Below, in pieces: positions 48,605 through 60,619 of a stretch of DNA of 64,000 nt. Source of the stretch: Ananas comosus (Eukaryota; Streptophyta; Magnoliopsida; Poales; Bromeliaceae); the NCBI RefSeq assembly GCF_001540865.1, contig NC_033629.1, forward strand, positions 10,165,873 through 10,229,872. The letters run 5' to 3'. The notes beneath the pieces are model-generated. The model saw only the letters and a list, made by a program, of their open reading frames with translations. It was not told the DNA's origin and did not search any database. A program made the position numbers and the translations under genes. The first letter of the stretch is position 1. Each line of letters starts with the position of its first letter.

Positions 48605-49455
48605 GGCAGTAGATTGAATTGCACTTTTGATCCTCAAACTATGAGGCGCAAGATACTTAATCTAGTTCTCATACTTTAATTTATTTTAATTTTTTAGTTG
48701 AATTTTCTAAGTTGTTGCTATCAAGTCCTACAATCTAACTGCTATCAAGAACCTACGAACTCTTTCTATCATGTGTGGGTAGATGGGAGTTGGAAAGGTA
48801 GTATCGAAGGTGGTGTAGGATGTTTGGTTACCAATCAACATGAAACCGTCGCATGGATATCTGATGTAATAGACGAAGTCCCATGATACTTACTCTACGA
48901 AAATTAGAGTAATCTTCCAAATGACAGAGCTTCTTTTGCAAATGTATCATGGAGAAAATTTTCATATCTTTTCATATTCAACATCCGTCGTCAAAGCTCT
49001 GCATCTTCAGAATTATCATTTTGATTCACTAACATCTGAAGCTCGGAAAAGAATCACGGAGCTATAGACTTTTAGAAAGAGATTTAAATATTTCAGCTTT
49101 GGATGGACTTCGAGATTTTCTAAAAATGCTATAGTCGCAGATCACTTGGCCAATTGGGGACTCGCAAGCAAAAAGTTTTCGTTTGCTCTTCTATTGATGA
49201 TTTAACCCAATCTGCACTCTCGATTAATTAAATAAAATCACCTTAGGGTGTGTTTTCCCTCAAAAAAGATGTTGGCATGTCGCTGATGTAGTATTAATGT
49301 TATATAATTTTTACATTAGTGATACGTTAATATTTAATGAATTAAATTAAATTATTAGACTTAATTATAACAAATTAAAAATTTCGAGCCAAGAAATTAA
49401 AACTAATCACAGTTTGAGGATCGAAGTGTCACGCATAGTTTGCGGACCACAAGCG
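48605..49455 (+). mobile_element. MITE copy interrupted by a LINE RNase H remnant
   Basis: Outer ends 'gaattgcacttttgatcctc' and (inverted) 'cagtttgaggatcgaagtg' match the family at 29715. Between them, about 48690-49250 decodes with several frameshifts into a reverse-transcriptase-associated RNase H domain: YHVWVDGSWKGSIEGGVGCL, EMTELLLQMYHGENFHIFS-like, SVVKALHLQNYHFDSLTSEA and AIVADHLANWGLASKKF. It ends near 'ccctcaaaaaag'. It is the 3' end of a dead non-LTR element. Target duplication not found. Confidence 0.6.
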
Positions 49456-49459
49456 TTAT

Positions 49460-50111
49460 TTAGCCATAGCAATATCTTCAATATATAATATATAATTAGA
49501 ACAAGATCAGAAATTATCCAAAATACCCTAAACTTTAAAAAAATTACATTTGGGGGTTTTATTGGGTACCCGTAGGAAGGCTCCGAAAGCTAGAGGGAGC
49601 CGCAGCAGCCACACACACGTGTCAATTTGGCTTTTCTAGTGAGGGGATTGTCACACGTGCCAGCCCTTTAGCGGATGCTTTAATAAAAAGATCACGCATT
49701 ATCTCTTTTTCGACTTTTTTTTTTTTTTTAACTTCGTATCTGCATTTATCCTCAACAATTATCTATATCTATATTACAATAACAATTTGTATTATTATTT
49801 GACGATGCTCAAAGTCATAGCCACATAATATCAACCAACTGTTCTAAATGGCAACATGAATCCATTATATTCATAAAGAGAAAAATTTTGATAATATTCA
49901 ATTAAATTTTGAAATAAATTATATATTCGACTCTTTGAATTCGTGTCGAAATTAATTAAAATATTTTGTGAAGAATAAGTAGAAGAAGACAGAATATTTG
50001 GATCGTTTGATTTAAGCCTTGGGTACCTAGATTTGAACTATTGTAATTTTTTTCACCATGCTATTAAATGCTGGGCTCCAATCCATAAAACATATAATAT
50101 AATTTCTAGCA
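49460..50111. other. Spacer, no gene seen
   Basis: AT-rich with a short GC-richer patch at 49565-49690 ('gctagagggagccgcagcagcc'-like) that has no open frame of note. Confidence 0.4.
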
Positions 50112-50501
50112 GGGTTTCTTTTTTTCATTTAGTTCTCTCAAAACTTTTTTTTCTAATATTCCTGACAAATTTATATATACTTGCATAAATAGTTTTTTTT
50201 TTTTTTTGCCACACGAGCGCCTATGTAGTGTTTTTAAGTTGAACACGGTGATTCAATTACCGTGTTTAAACAAGGTGATTGATTTATCGTGTTTTCTTTT
50301 ATATTTTTTATAGTTCCCGAGTTAAAAAACGGAGTTGAAGTGTATATATGAATACGGTGATTCAATTATCGTGTTCAACTTAAAAATGTTAATGTTGCGT
50401 TCTCATGACAAATAGAGGGTCATGTGTCTGCAAATATAAATTTGCTAGAACTACTTGTAAAAAAAAAAAAAGTTTTGAGAGGGCTAAATGTGAAAAAGCC
50501 C
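50112..50501. mobile_element. Foldback MITE, copy C
   Basis: Left 'gggtttctttttttcattta' and right 'taaatgtgaaaaagccc' are inverted. The centre has 'gttgaacacggtgattcaat' and 'gaatacggtgattcaatt', matching the centre of copies A (11267) and B (34534). Confidence 0.65.
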
Positions 50502-50826
50502 TTTATAGTAAAATTGGTAAAATAAAATTAGTTTGCTTCTATCATACAAAAACATTGTTTTTGCTTTTTAAAAAGCATATGAACATAATCCAGCAAAATC
50601 TATCCTATACTGAACCTACCTCTCACCTACATATCTTTTTGATGATCTCTCCTTAAAGCGAAAGATACCTAAACCTTTTTTCTTTTTTTTTTTAAACCAT
50701 TAATGGTGCTTCATGAAGCTAACTTTTACCTACCTAGTTCCACATACACTGATATGTGAAGTTTACTCCTATCGATGTGGATTACAGCAAAGCATAGAGT
50801 CTTCTAATTTGACTCTCTTTTTTTTT

Positions 50827-51382
50827 TGAGTTAATTTCATACATACGGTTTTCTGCAATTATAGTGAATTGCGTACAAATATATTTCTATAAAATTCAAC
50901 TTTTATATGTTGTCCCTGTAAAAACACTGATGTTTTCAACTATGTCCTTACTGTTAAGACCCGTTAGAAAAAATTAGTTAACCATAGATAAAATACTCAA
51001 CCATAGTTAGTTAATAAGGTGAATTGATCTTTTTGCCCCTCTTCGATTAAGAGTTGAGACTTTTGATGGGGCATATTTGTGATGACAAAAAGATTATTTC
51101 ACTTATAAAATAAATAGTAATTTAATGGTAACAAGCCAGAGGGACATATTTAAAAATATTAGGACTTTTGCAGGAACAATGTATGAAAGTTTAACTTTAT
51201 AGGAATATATTTCCAATTTACTATTTATTTTATAAGTGAAATAATCTTTTTAATGGTAACAAGCCAGAGGGACATATTTAAAAATATTAGGACTTTTGCA
51301 GGAACAATGTATGAAAGTTTAACTTTATAGGAATATATTTCCAATTTACTATATTTGTAGGGATCTGTATGAAATTAACCTC
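50827..51382. mobile_element. MITE with inverted ends plus an internal direct duplication
   Basis: The left end 'gagttaatttcatacatacgg' region and the right end 'ctgtatgaaattaacctc' are inverted, as are 'tttctataaaattcaactttt' and 'aaagtttaactttatagg'. A 104-bp segment starting 'taatggtaacaagccagag' occurs twice (about 51123 and 51250), so one end was duplicated. Confidence 0.7.
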
Positions 51383-51578
51383 TCTTTATTTTTTTGGCTC
51401 TTTGTTGCCTAAATTTAGAAAAGCCAAATTTACATCTTATGATTTAACAAATCACTTAAAGGGATAATGGGAGGTGGCAGAGCATTGTAGTTTGCATGTT
51501 TGAGGATATTTTCTCAATGTGTGATGTTGTATTTGTGATATTGGGCGTTTTTTTGTGATTTAAAGTTTTATCAAATAA

Positions 51579-52010
51579 TGGCTGGGATAGCCAGCAGTGT
51601 CTCGATTGTGGACGTTCGAGATCGCTGGAACTCTCTATCTCTTATCCCGGATGCCATCGCAAGAGCTAAAGAATTAACCAAGCTAGCGGCTACCTGGTGG
51701 GTTGTCTGGACCGAGCGAAACAGCTTTGTCTTCTCTTCGACTCTACCGAACGTTGTTAGAGCCTTGGATAGAGGCTCATCCCTGTCCAACTCCTGGATCT
51801 CGCTCCTGTAATCGTGCAACGTTGCCTTTTACTGTCTTCCCCCTCTCTCCCCCTGACTCCTCTTCTCGTCTTTGCTTTGTCTCTTTATTTCCTTTTATGT
51901 ACCTCCCCTATGTTCTTTCTAAAGGAAGCCTAAGCTGCTTCCACCTTGTACGCTTAGTTCATTGCTCTTACTGAATGAAGCAGGTAGCGTGCTACCTTTT
52001 TCTCAAAAAA
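51579..52010 (+). mobile_element. 5'-truncated LINE 3' end with 17-bp target duplication
   Basis: Flanked by perfect AAAGTTTTATCAAATAA repeats at 51562-51578 and 52011-52027. The insert starts in the C-terminal tail of a reverse-transcriptase ORF (KLAATWWVVWTERNSFVF... SNSWISLL, stop at about 51811), followed by a 3' UTR ending with hairpin AGGTAGC-GT-GCTACCT, 'tttttctc' and poly(A). The perfect duplication implies a young insertion. Confidence 0.9.
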
Positions 52011-52027
52011 AAAGTTTTATCAAATAA

Positions 52028-54480
52028 GGTAGTTTGTTTATTGTCATATTTAGTATCTTTTGTAATTTGAAATTTTATTCAGTTTGAAAATTTTCTAAAG
52101 CTTTGGGAAAGGTCAGATTAAGCAGATTGGCATTAAAATTGACTCATACTATCTGGAGCACTTTAGTTGTTACGAGCTTTTTGGATTTGTACTTTGCCAT
52201 GTTAGGAAATAGGTTCTAAGATAAGTAAAGAATCAAATCAAGAAAGAAAAAATAAATAATTGCAAAAATTTTCGAACCTTGAAGAAAAGAGGGCCAAAGG
52301 ACTCTGAAGAACTGAAACACTCCATATGGTAGGAGTCGACCTTAACGCCGATCTTCTAGATCCTACCCTTCCCAAGAACCGCCTCTTCCTCAGCCACTCC
52401 TCCTCCTCTCTTCCTTTCTGCTGCGACCGCCGCCAGCACCACCCCTAGTACCCTAGTCCCGCACATGACAACTACTGCATGCGACCCTTTTATTTATACA
52501 TGAAGAACTCTAATGCTCTAGTTGAAATACTGTACCACACAGTGCAATATAAGACTTGAACGAACAAAGTTTTGACTTATATGGCCTTTTTATTCTGAAC
52601 AAGCTATAAATAGTACAACATAAGACTTAAAAAGTGTATATTTTGAACTTTTAGTATAGCATTAACCACAATAGTGCATACTGTATCAATACACGAAGAA
52701 AAAATAGTGCAATGCACGTCCTAAAGAGTGCAATTCTGTTGTGTAGTAATGCAACGACATGCATTTAAAACACCCTTAAGAAAAAGGTGAAAAGACTCTT
52801 ATTACCTGTCGCTTTTTCTTCCCGAGGAAACAAGCTGTGACATTTACTTTATGATGCAAGAACATATCTCAAGAACTAAGCGTTATCGTAATTATATCAA
52901 ATACGCTTTTTTACTATAAAAGTAAAACATGGTGCTAATATCCATAAAATAATGTTGCACTACAATTTCAACAAAGGGTGCAATGTAACTCCAAATAGTG
53001 TACTACTAGGAATATATAATAGTGCACTAATACCGGATAATAGTGCAATATAATCTATTCTTCCAAAATCCTGCCATTCTTCTTCTGTTTCTTTCTTGCT
53101 TTTGTATTGCAAAAGAGATTTCGTCTCCTTTAGGGCTTTTGTAGCCACTCATTTAAACCTTCTAAATGATTTTCTTTCTCTAGTCTCCTGCCCTCTTTTG
53201 CTTATTCCCACAAGTTACTAGCTTCTTTGCTTGATGTTGGGATTAGTGTTTTAATGGTGTAACAACTCAACGTGTACAACGATAGTGTTTTAGTAGTCTA
53301 ACAATGATGAAATAGTGCAACACTGTTTCATCAAGTGCAATATTTGTAGTTCAGCCGTACAACCCTCATTTCCTTCCCTTAGTTTTTCTGCAAATGTAAT
53401 AATTTTATTGGGTATGGTTCCCATCTCTAATATAAAAGGTCCCCCGCTATGAGCTATTCGAATAAATTTGAAATAAAATAGGGAGACATTTCCGAAAGAA
53501 AACCCATCATCTTCCCCTCTTCTCTCGCTTTCGTTTCAGCTATTGTAGGAAATATTTACACAATTAGTGCAGTTGTTGCACTCATACGTATGAAAATAAT
53601 TTTTTATGCCTAATCAACACTTTACTGCAACTAAAATCATCCACAATTAATAGTATGTATAAGATATGAAAGAGACGTAATTTGTAATACACAGTGATTG
53701 AGTTGCACTGGTTAGTGTCTAGTTGCAATATTTATAGAAACGTTGCACTATTTAGAAAAATTGTTGCACTATTTAGAGATCCGTTGTACTATTACATTCG
53801 CCACGGAGAAAAAATTGCACTAGTTTAAATAATATTGCACCGTTTCGTATAACGTTGCACTACTTGTATGCCGTGTGATACCACTTTGCAAATAGATGGC
53901 TTGTCCTCCTCCCCTTGCTACCCTTGAACCCCTCTTCCTCCTCCACGTTGCTGTACTTCTTCAACTTCTCTTTTGCATACACTAAGTGCGGCGAATAGTA
54001 TTAAAATAAGCACCGACGGGTTTAGAAATTGGGTAAGCAGCATAGGACGCTGGAGAGGGGATAGTCGGGAGAGCAGAAGAAGATTGACTACATTGCACTG
54101 TGAGCGAAAAGAGTTGCATTGGTATGAGGTACGTACTACACTACTTGGAGTGTTGTTGCACCATTATTTCTTTTGCTACCGGCATTATCTTCCTAATATA
54201 ACTTCAAAATATTTATTTTGGAAAAACCGAACAGCAAATATCGGGGCTGGCAAATAGCGGGAACAATTTGGTTTGAATTTCGAAAACTAGGAGGTTGCGT
54301 AATCCAGCGTAGATTGCATTTAATGCCTGCCCAGGCCCCGTACAGTATAGTAGACGTATCTGAGAGGATATAGGACCGAATCTACAAAATGGTGAAAAAA
54401 TAGGACCGAATCTACAAAATCGAAAAAAAGGCCTATTTTGCAAAATCGCAAAACTAGTAGATTTTTTATGCAAAAGGCCT
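52028..54480. mobile_element. TTGCAC-box-rich region with a Mutator-like right terminus
   Basis: From about 52500 to 54200 the words 'ttgcacta' and 'tagtgcaa' recur many times on both strands, as in subterminal arrays that bind a transposase. The right side (about 54360-54480) has tandem 'aggaccgaatctacaaaat' and ends 'gattttttatgcaaaaggcc', close to the terminus of the 55125-57489 element ('gattttttatgcaaattggcc'). I could not find a left terminus or duplication. About 52370-52460 is GC-rich and coding-like (Pro/Ser/Arg), possibly a captured gene piece. No transposase frame seen. Confidence 0.5.
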
Positions 54481-55115
54481 TAAAACTATTATTTGCACTT
54501 TGTTCGCCTACTAGAAATTAACTTCTTCTTTTTTTTCCATTTCATATTTTCAATTTAGAGTAGAAATGTCAACCGATCAATTTTGGTGAACAATTTTTGA
54601 AAAATTTGAAACTAAACCTGAATAAAGAACCAAAATATGAGACTGCACGCGAACCCGACTGGGTACTAAAGTTAGAATATGAAACTGAACCCGAATAAGA
54701 AATAGAAAACTTGTACCCAAAATTGAAAATCAAACCCAACTATTTAATATACTAAATAGTAAATTAAGTGATTAATATATATTAATAATTATTAAAATAA
54801 ATATAAAAAATATTATTTTATTTTATATTATATATGTAATAGGTTTTTATATAGATTTGGTTTTGGGTTCGAGTTCAGGATCGGGAATTGACAAAATTCA
54901 AAATCGAATCTGAATTAGTTGATTTTTCATATTTAATACCCATAATCATCATACTTATTTAATATCGGTTAAATCTGCCCTTTTCAGATTCCGCTTGGAT
55001 AAAATCTCGGATATATATACCCATTGACATCCCTAATTCCGGAATATAGTTTTTATATTAAAAAAGCAAAACTGTAATAGCTGTAGCTCAATAAGGAATA
55101 GGTTTGAAATGTGCA
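54481..55115. other. AT-rich spacer, no gene seen
   Basis: Words such as 'gaacccgaa' and 'ttgggttcgagttcagg' recur here and, inverted, around 57690-58010, suggesting another old repeat on both sides of the foldback element. Confidence 0.4.
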
Positions 55116-55124
55116 ATAGAATAA

Positions 55125-57489
55125 GGCCAATTTGCATAAAAAATCCACTTATTTTGGGCTTTTGCAAAACCGGGCCACCTTTTTCGTTTTTGCAGATTCG
55201 GTCCACTTTTTCAGCAAACTGACCAAAATACCCTTTTTACTTTTTCTCTTTCCTCTTTCTCTCTCCTCTTCGTTTCTCTCGTTCTTTTTTTTTCTCGCCG
55301 GCAGAGCGGAGGCGGAAACGGTCCGTCTCGCCTCTCACCCTCATTCTCTAGCCCTCGCCCTCGCCCTCGCCCTTGCCCTCGTCCACGCACCCCCCACCTT
55401 CCTCGCCTCCAACCCCGCCAAGGCCGCGCCGCGATTTTTTTTTTTTTTTTGCTTTTTTCTTTTCTTTTCTTCTCCGACTCTTCTCCACCGTCTCCGACGA
55501 CGATGCCTCTCTCGTCCTTCTCGTCCTTCCCCGCCCTTCTCATCTCTCCCTCTCCCTCATTCTCTGCCGCCTCCGACGACGATGCATCTTCGCCGGCGCC
55601 GACGTCGACACCGTGGAGGTCACTGCGGCGCTACAGGCTCGGAGCGGGGGTCCTTAGCGGTGTCGTCGCCGGCACCGTGGCTGTTGGCAGAGAAGGGGAC
55701 AAAAAAAAATTATAGAAAAAAAAAAAAAAAAAAATAAAGATAAAAAATTATATAAAAAGAAGGATGAACATCAAATTGTATCGTTAACTGCAAAAAAAAT
55801 TATAAGTTGCACTATTTAAGATGTAAACTGCAGCTTTAAGATGAAAACTACACTCTTTAAACGAAAATTACACTCTTTGAGAAATATTTACACTGTTTCT
55901 CTTCTTATTACACTCTTTCAGATGTAAACTGCATCCATTAAGATGAAAGTTACACTCTTTAAACAAAAGTTGCACTGTTTCTCCTCTTGTTGCACCATTT
56001 CTCCTCTTGTTACACTATTTTTTATCTTAAACTGCACCCTTTTAAGAGATATTTATACTGTTTCTCCTCTTGTTGCACCATTTCTGTGTAAATAAGAGGA
56101 GAAATAGTGCAACAAGAGGAGAAACAGTGCAAGAAGAGAAGAAACTGCACTGTTTTAAGAGATATATATACTGTTTCTCCTCTTGTTGCACCATTTCTGT
56201 GTAAACAAGAGGAGAAATAGTGCAACAAGAGGAGAAACTGCACTGTTTTAAGAGATATATCTACTGTTTCTTCTCTTGTTGCACTGTTTCTCCTCTTGTT
56301 GCACCATTTCTGTGTAAACAATAGGAGAAATAGTGCAACAAGAGGAGAAACAATGCAATAAGAGGAGAAACTGCACCCTTTTAAGAGATATTTATACTGT
56401 TTCTCCTCTTGTTGCACCATTTCTGTGTAAATAAGAGGAGAAATAGTGCAACAAGAGGAGAAACAGTGCAAGAAGAGAAGAAACTGCACTGTTTTAAGAG
56501 ATATATATACTGTTTCTCCTCTTGTTGCACCATTTCTGTGTAAACAAGAGGAGAAATAGTGCAACAAGAGGAGAAACTGCACTGTTTTAAGAGATATATC
56601 TACTGTTTCTTCTCTTGTTGCACTGTTTCTCCTCTTGTTGCACCATTTCTGTGTAAATAAGAGGAGAAATAGTGCAACAACAGGAGAAACAGTGCAACAA
56701 GAGGAGAAACAGTATAAATATCACTTAAAAGGATGCAGTTTAAGATAAAAAATAGTATAATTTTCGTTCAAAGAGTATAATTTTTATCTTAAAGCAGCAG
56801 TTTACATCTTAAATAGTGCAACTTATAATTTTTTTTGTAATTAACGATGTAATTTCATCTTCATCCTTCTTTTTATATAATTTTTTATCTTTATTTTTTT
56901 TTTCTGTTTTTTCTATAATTTTTTTGTCACCTTCTCTGCCAACAGCTACGGCGCCGGTGACGGCGCCGGTGACGACGCCGCTAAGGACCCCCCGCTCCGA
57001 GGCTGTAGCGCCGCAGTGACCTCTACGGTGTCGACGTCGGCGCCGGCGAAGATAAATCGTCGTCGGAGGCGGCAGAAAATGAGGGAGAGGGAGAGATGAG
57101 AAGGGCGGGGAAGGGCGAGAGGCGTCGTCGTCGGAGACGGTGGAGAAGAGTCGGAGAAGAAGAGAAAAGAAAAAAGCAAAAAAAAAAAAGTCGCGGCGCG
57201 GCCTTAACGGGGTCGGAGGCGAGGAAGGTGGGGGGTGCATGGACGAGGGCAAGGGCGAGGGCGAGAGCATGAGGGTGAGAGGCGAGACGGACCGTTTCTG
57301 CCTCCGCTCTACCGGCGAGAAAAAAAAAAAAACGAGAGAAACGAAGAAGAGAGAGAAAGAGGAAAGAGAAAAAGTAATAAGGGTATTTTGGTCAGTTTGC
57401 TGAAAAAGCGGACCGAATCTGCAAAAATAAAAAATGTGGCCCGATTTTGCAAAAGCCCAAAATAAGTGGATTTTTTATGCAAATTGGCC
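55125..57489. mobile_element. Mutator-like foldback element (2,365 bp, 9-bp TSD)
   Basis: Perfect 9-bp duplication ATAGAATAA at 55116-55124 and 57490-57498. The ends GGCCAATTTGCATAAAAAAT / inverted are the tips of arms of roughly 700-800 bp that are reverse complements along their whole length. Each arm carries a GC-rich, coding-like but unrecognised segment (Pro/Ser/Arg-rich; about 55300-55700 and 56930-57300). The centre (about 55790-56820) consists of TTGCAC-type boxes and tandem hairpin units. 9-bp duplications and long inverted repeats are Mutator-superfamily features. No transposase. Confidence 0.88.
55990..56730. repeat. Tandem hairpin array at the foldback centre
   Basis: Units alternate 'ctgtttctcctcttgttgca' with its complement 'tgcaacaagaggagaaacag' around 'ccatttctgtgtaaa'. 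A larger ~340-bp block is itself repeated about twice (starting near 56040 and 56380). The 186-codon minus-strand frame over it (56022-56582) is just this repeat translated. Confidence 0.85.
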
Positions 57490-57498
57490 ATAGAATAA

Positions 57499-58560
57499 TA
57501 GCTGATAAATGCATGATGCACAAATGTACAAAATGCATCGTTTGCAGATAATAATTTATTCTCTAAAATAGTGAATATATATATAGCGACCAAAATGAAA
57601 TTGTTGTAACACTTCAAGAATGATCTATAACAAATTGAAAGTTCGGATACCAAAATAAAACTTGACTGAAAGTTTGTGGAGTCTGAAGGATGTCAATGAG
57701 TTAGATTCGGGATAGATTTTCGAACTGAACTAGATTATCAAAGCCAAAATCTGAACCCAAAATCGACTACCAAAATCAAAATTTGAACACAAATCTGAAA
57801 CCGTTAGGTTTTGAGAATTCATAATTAAAATCACAGAGGGCCAAATTGAATCATAGGATAACAAAGTAAAAATGCACTAAACCACGAGAGGCCAAATCGA
57901 TGTTTACCCTAGATTTTTATATATTGTTCGATTTCGAGTTCAGGTTTGTGTTCAGGTTGGGGTCGGGTATAAATAAAAAACATATCTAAATCCGAATAAA
58001 TTGGATTTTTATATTTTATAGGTAAAAAAATATATAAATATTTGCCACGCCAATGACCTATTTGAATTTGACTATCTAATCTTTAAAACTTTTGATTTTA
58101 CCATTTGTTTCTTTAATTTATTTGATTTAAATTAGTTAGTGACTCTTTAATGTCAAAATATAAATTCATCGGATTTAGTTTCTTTATTCGTGCAATTTAC
58201 ATAACAATAAATTCATTGAAATTAGTAATTATCTTAAATTTTATTTCTGAAGAGCCATCAAATTATTGAAATCAAACAAATTAAAAAGTTGGGTACTAAA
58301 ATCAAATTTTAAAAAATTGAATAGTTGAATCAAAATAGTCTATAGTTTAGATAAGTTTTAATTTTTTTTATTATACCCATAATAAAAACCGTGCCGGTTT
58401 AACCTAAGATATATCCGTGATACGAATTGGTAAAGCTCCTGCTCTAATGCATCCGAAATGGGACGGTAAATAAAGACAAAAAATAAAAAGAAATAATTTG
58501 CTCCGAATTCTCTTCGATCTATTAGAAAAAGGTGCCGAAGATGAAAACCTTTCCCTTTTT
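57499..58560. other. AT-rich spacer
   Basis: It holds a copy of the 'gattcaacta' MITE-like family at about 58060-58350. No gene recognised. Confidence 0.4.
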
Positions 58561-58639
58561 TTTTCTCAAAAATTTCTCAAATTTGTTCCATTTGATTCCG
58601 GATTAAAAAAAAGAAAAAAAAAAAAGAAAAAAAAAAAAA

Positions 58640-58830
58640 CCTGAATCCACCTGACCACCTGAATCCACCTGACCAGGTTAGGAACGGCCTCGGATTCGAG
58701 GATAGCCGTAAACGTCGACATCCCCGCCAGTCGGTGCGAGTTACCGCCCCAATCCGTGTCCTGCGGCTCCCAACAGCGCCCGCGTGTCTGGGCCCCACCG
58801 ACATTTCCCCAATAACCAATCAACCACACG
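58640..58830 (-). other. GC-rich island, possible first exon (minus)
   Basis: A short GC-rich patch in AT-rich surroundings. On the minus strand, an ATG at 58721 opens MSTFTAILESEAVPNLVRWI, followed by a duplicated RWIQV caused by an 18-bp tandem repeat (58640-58675), then a T-rich tract that could begin an intron. A CCAAT-type word lies upstream on this strand. I recognise no family and see no following exon. Confidence 0.25.
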
Positions 58831-59599
58831 ATCACACAAGGACTTTTTTTTTTTTTTTCCCTGAAGAAATCATAAAAAATATTGTAATCATAAATGACCC
58901 TGTTGAAAATATATTTGGCTTATTAAATAAAATAGAGTTGGGGTAAAAACACCTATTGGGATATACTTTTGCTTCTCAAGTAGGATCGTAACGGAATATT
59001 ACGTGCGGACAGGATAGTTTTCATTGTACTTTTTTACCGCACAGAACGTAATCTTTCCGCAATCCTGAATGAAGTCTGAATAGTCTTTTTTTTTGTCGTG
59101 TGTTTAGATCTTTTACTGCTTTCATAAAAGTGTCGTGAATCATTCACCGTTTTTTTGAAGATTGTTTGTTATAATTTTTTAAATTTTTTAAAATCGTATC
59201 GGATTTGTTGATGTGTTTATATGACTGTTAGAATTATATATAGAAAATAAAAAAAAAAAGATTGTTAGGATTATATGTAGATTGTTAAAATTTTTTTTTA
59301 ATTGTTAGGATTTTATGGATTGATTATTATGATTTTTTTTTTATTATTAAGATTGTATGTGATTTGTTGAAATTTTTATGTACTTATTAGGATTACTGAT
59401 GAATAATTTACTGTCATGGTAGAAAATTATAAAGACGGTAAATAATATACCATTTTTAAGAGAAAATTTTATCGTGGCCGCTAGGTGGCAAAAAAAAAAA
59501 AGAAAAAGAAAAATTAGTATGCCAAGTTTTTTTTATAAGGTTATTTATATAATTAAAAAGTTTTATAGGGTTATTTTGAAAAAAATTCCTCACACAATC

Positions 59600-59716
59600 A
59601 CCGTCCTACAAATCCTTCCCTGCCACTCTAATCCCATTCTCTTCTTTCTCTCTCTCCTCCCCATTTTCTCTGGTCGGGCGATTCAAGACGAATCCCAGTG
59701 TCCGTGCCAACCCTAA
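59600..59716 (+). other. Possible 5' non-coding exon (plus)
   Basis: A CT-rich leader-like stretch ('cttctttctctctctcctcc') ends in 'gccaaccctaag|gtaagg', a good splice-donor context, followed by T-rich, intron-like sequence. It may be exon 1 of a gene whose body lies beyond the right edge, with the hAT MITE and LINE in its first intron. Supported only by composition and one splice-like site. Confidence 0.25.
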
Positions 59717-60299
59717 GGTAAGGGCTCCAACATCTTCCCCCTCAATTCCCCATTTCGGTATACGCTCGATTCATGAGTAAACAAATTCTTGTTTAGATGG
59801 TTGTTCTCTTTGATTCGATCTTCTTTCTTGTTGTCTACGTAGAGTGGTTACGCGCTTTTGTAAGTTCAGTTGTTGAGAATTATGGTTTAGTTTGCTTAAT
59901 TGGTTTGATGATGCTGCGCGTAATGTAAGAGAATTTGATGCATTTGTTTAGGCCTCGTTTGGATAATTGTAGAATTGGAGCTGTGTACGGAACACCTGAT
60001 TGCAGGGATATCCTGATTAATGTCCATATGATGGAGTTTTCTGATTAAAGTCCATGGTGTTGTTAAGGTTATGTCAGGATGTTTCTTAAAGCTAATTGTA
60101 CTATGTATTTGTGTGAAAGGGTGCAAATGTTGAGATTCTTGAGAATTGTTATGTACTCTCTGAATGTTGCCTTATTGAGATTGTGGAACCTTAGAATGAT
60201 CGAATTAAGGTGGTATTTGTTTTTCCAAGTGTCTCCGGAATGTTGCATTTGGAGTTCATTTCAAGTGGTGGACACCCATTACTTACGGTCTATCTCTAG

Positions 60300-60600
60300 C
60301 CAAGGATCTAAGTGCCCATGGGCCGTATCGTGCCAATAAGATATCAGCACGATACAGCCCCTGTGCCGATGACAAAGCTCAATACCCTCTTTTCTTTAAA
60401 TTAATAAGTAATTTTCTCTATAAAATTTTGAAAAATTCATAAAGATCAATTAGAATATTTTGTTGCTAAAGAAAATTAATATTTCATGCCATTATGTGTT
60501 GGTACACATGTTTATTTTTTTGATCAACACGCATCGTATCGTACCATACCATGCTGACAAGTTTTCGGCATAATCCCGTGCTATGACACTTAAATCCTTG
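60300..60600. mobile_element. hAT MITE, copy 2 (301 bp, 8-bp TSD)
   Basis: Ends CCAAGGATCTAAGTGCC and (inverted) CAAGGATTTAAGTGTC, flanked by perfect ATCTCTAG at 60292-60299 (an extra C belongs to the element) and 60601-60608. The interior words 'gccgtatcgtgccaa' and 'atatcagcacgatacagcc' are shared with the copy at 8905. Confidence 0.85.
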
Positions 60601-60619
60601 ATCTCTAGTTTAAATTATC

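Noticed and set aside
48698..48886. Small stand-alone RNase H gene
   Set aside because: The domain continues downstream across frameshifts and ends in a LINE-like tail, so it is a dead retroelement remnant.
55132..55737. 201-codon Pro/Ser/Arg-rich frame
   Set aside because: It lies in one arm of the foldback element; the other arm carries the same DNA inverted, and there is no family match or splice structure.
56022..56582. 186-codon minus-strand frame with a repeated sequence
   Set aside because: It is the translation of the tandem hairpin array, with equal openness in other frames.
55990..56730. CRISPR-like array
   Set aside because: The units are inverted hairpins with no unique spacers, in plant nuclear DNA.
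58400..58460. Possible tRNA ('gaattggtaaagctcctgctctaatgc')
   Set aside because: It has D-arm/anticodon-like words, but no T-loop consensus or acceptor stem pairing could be drawn.
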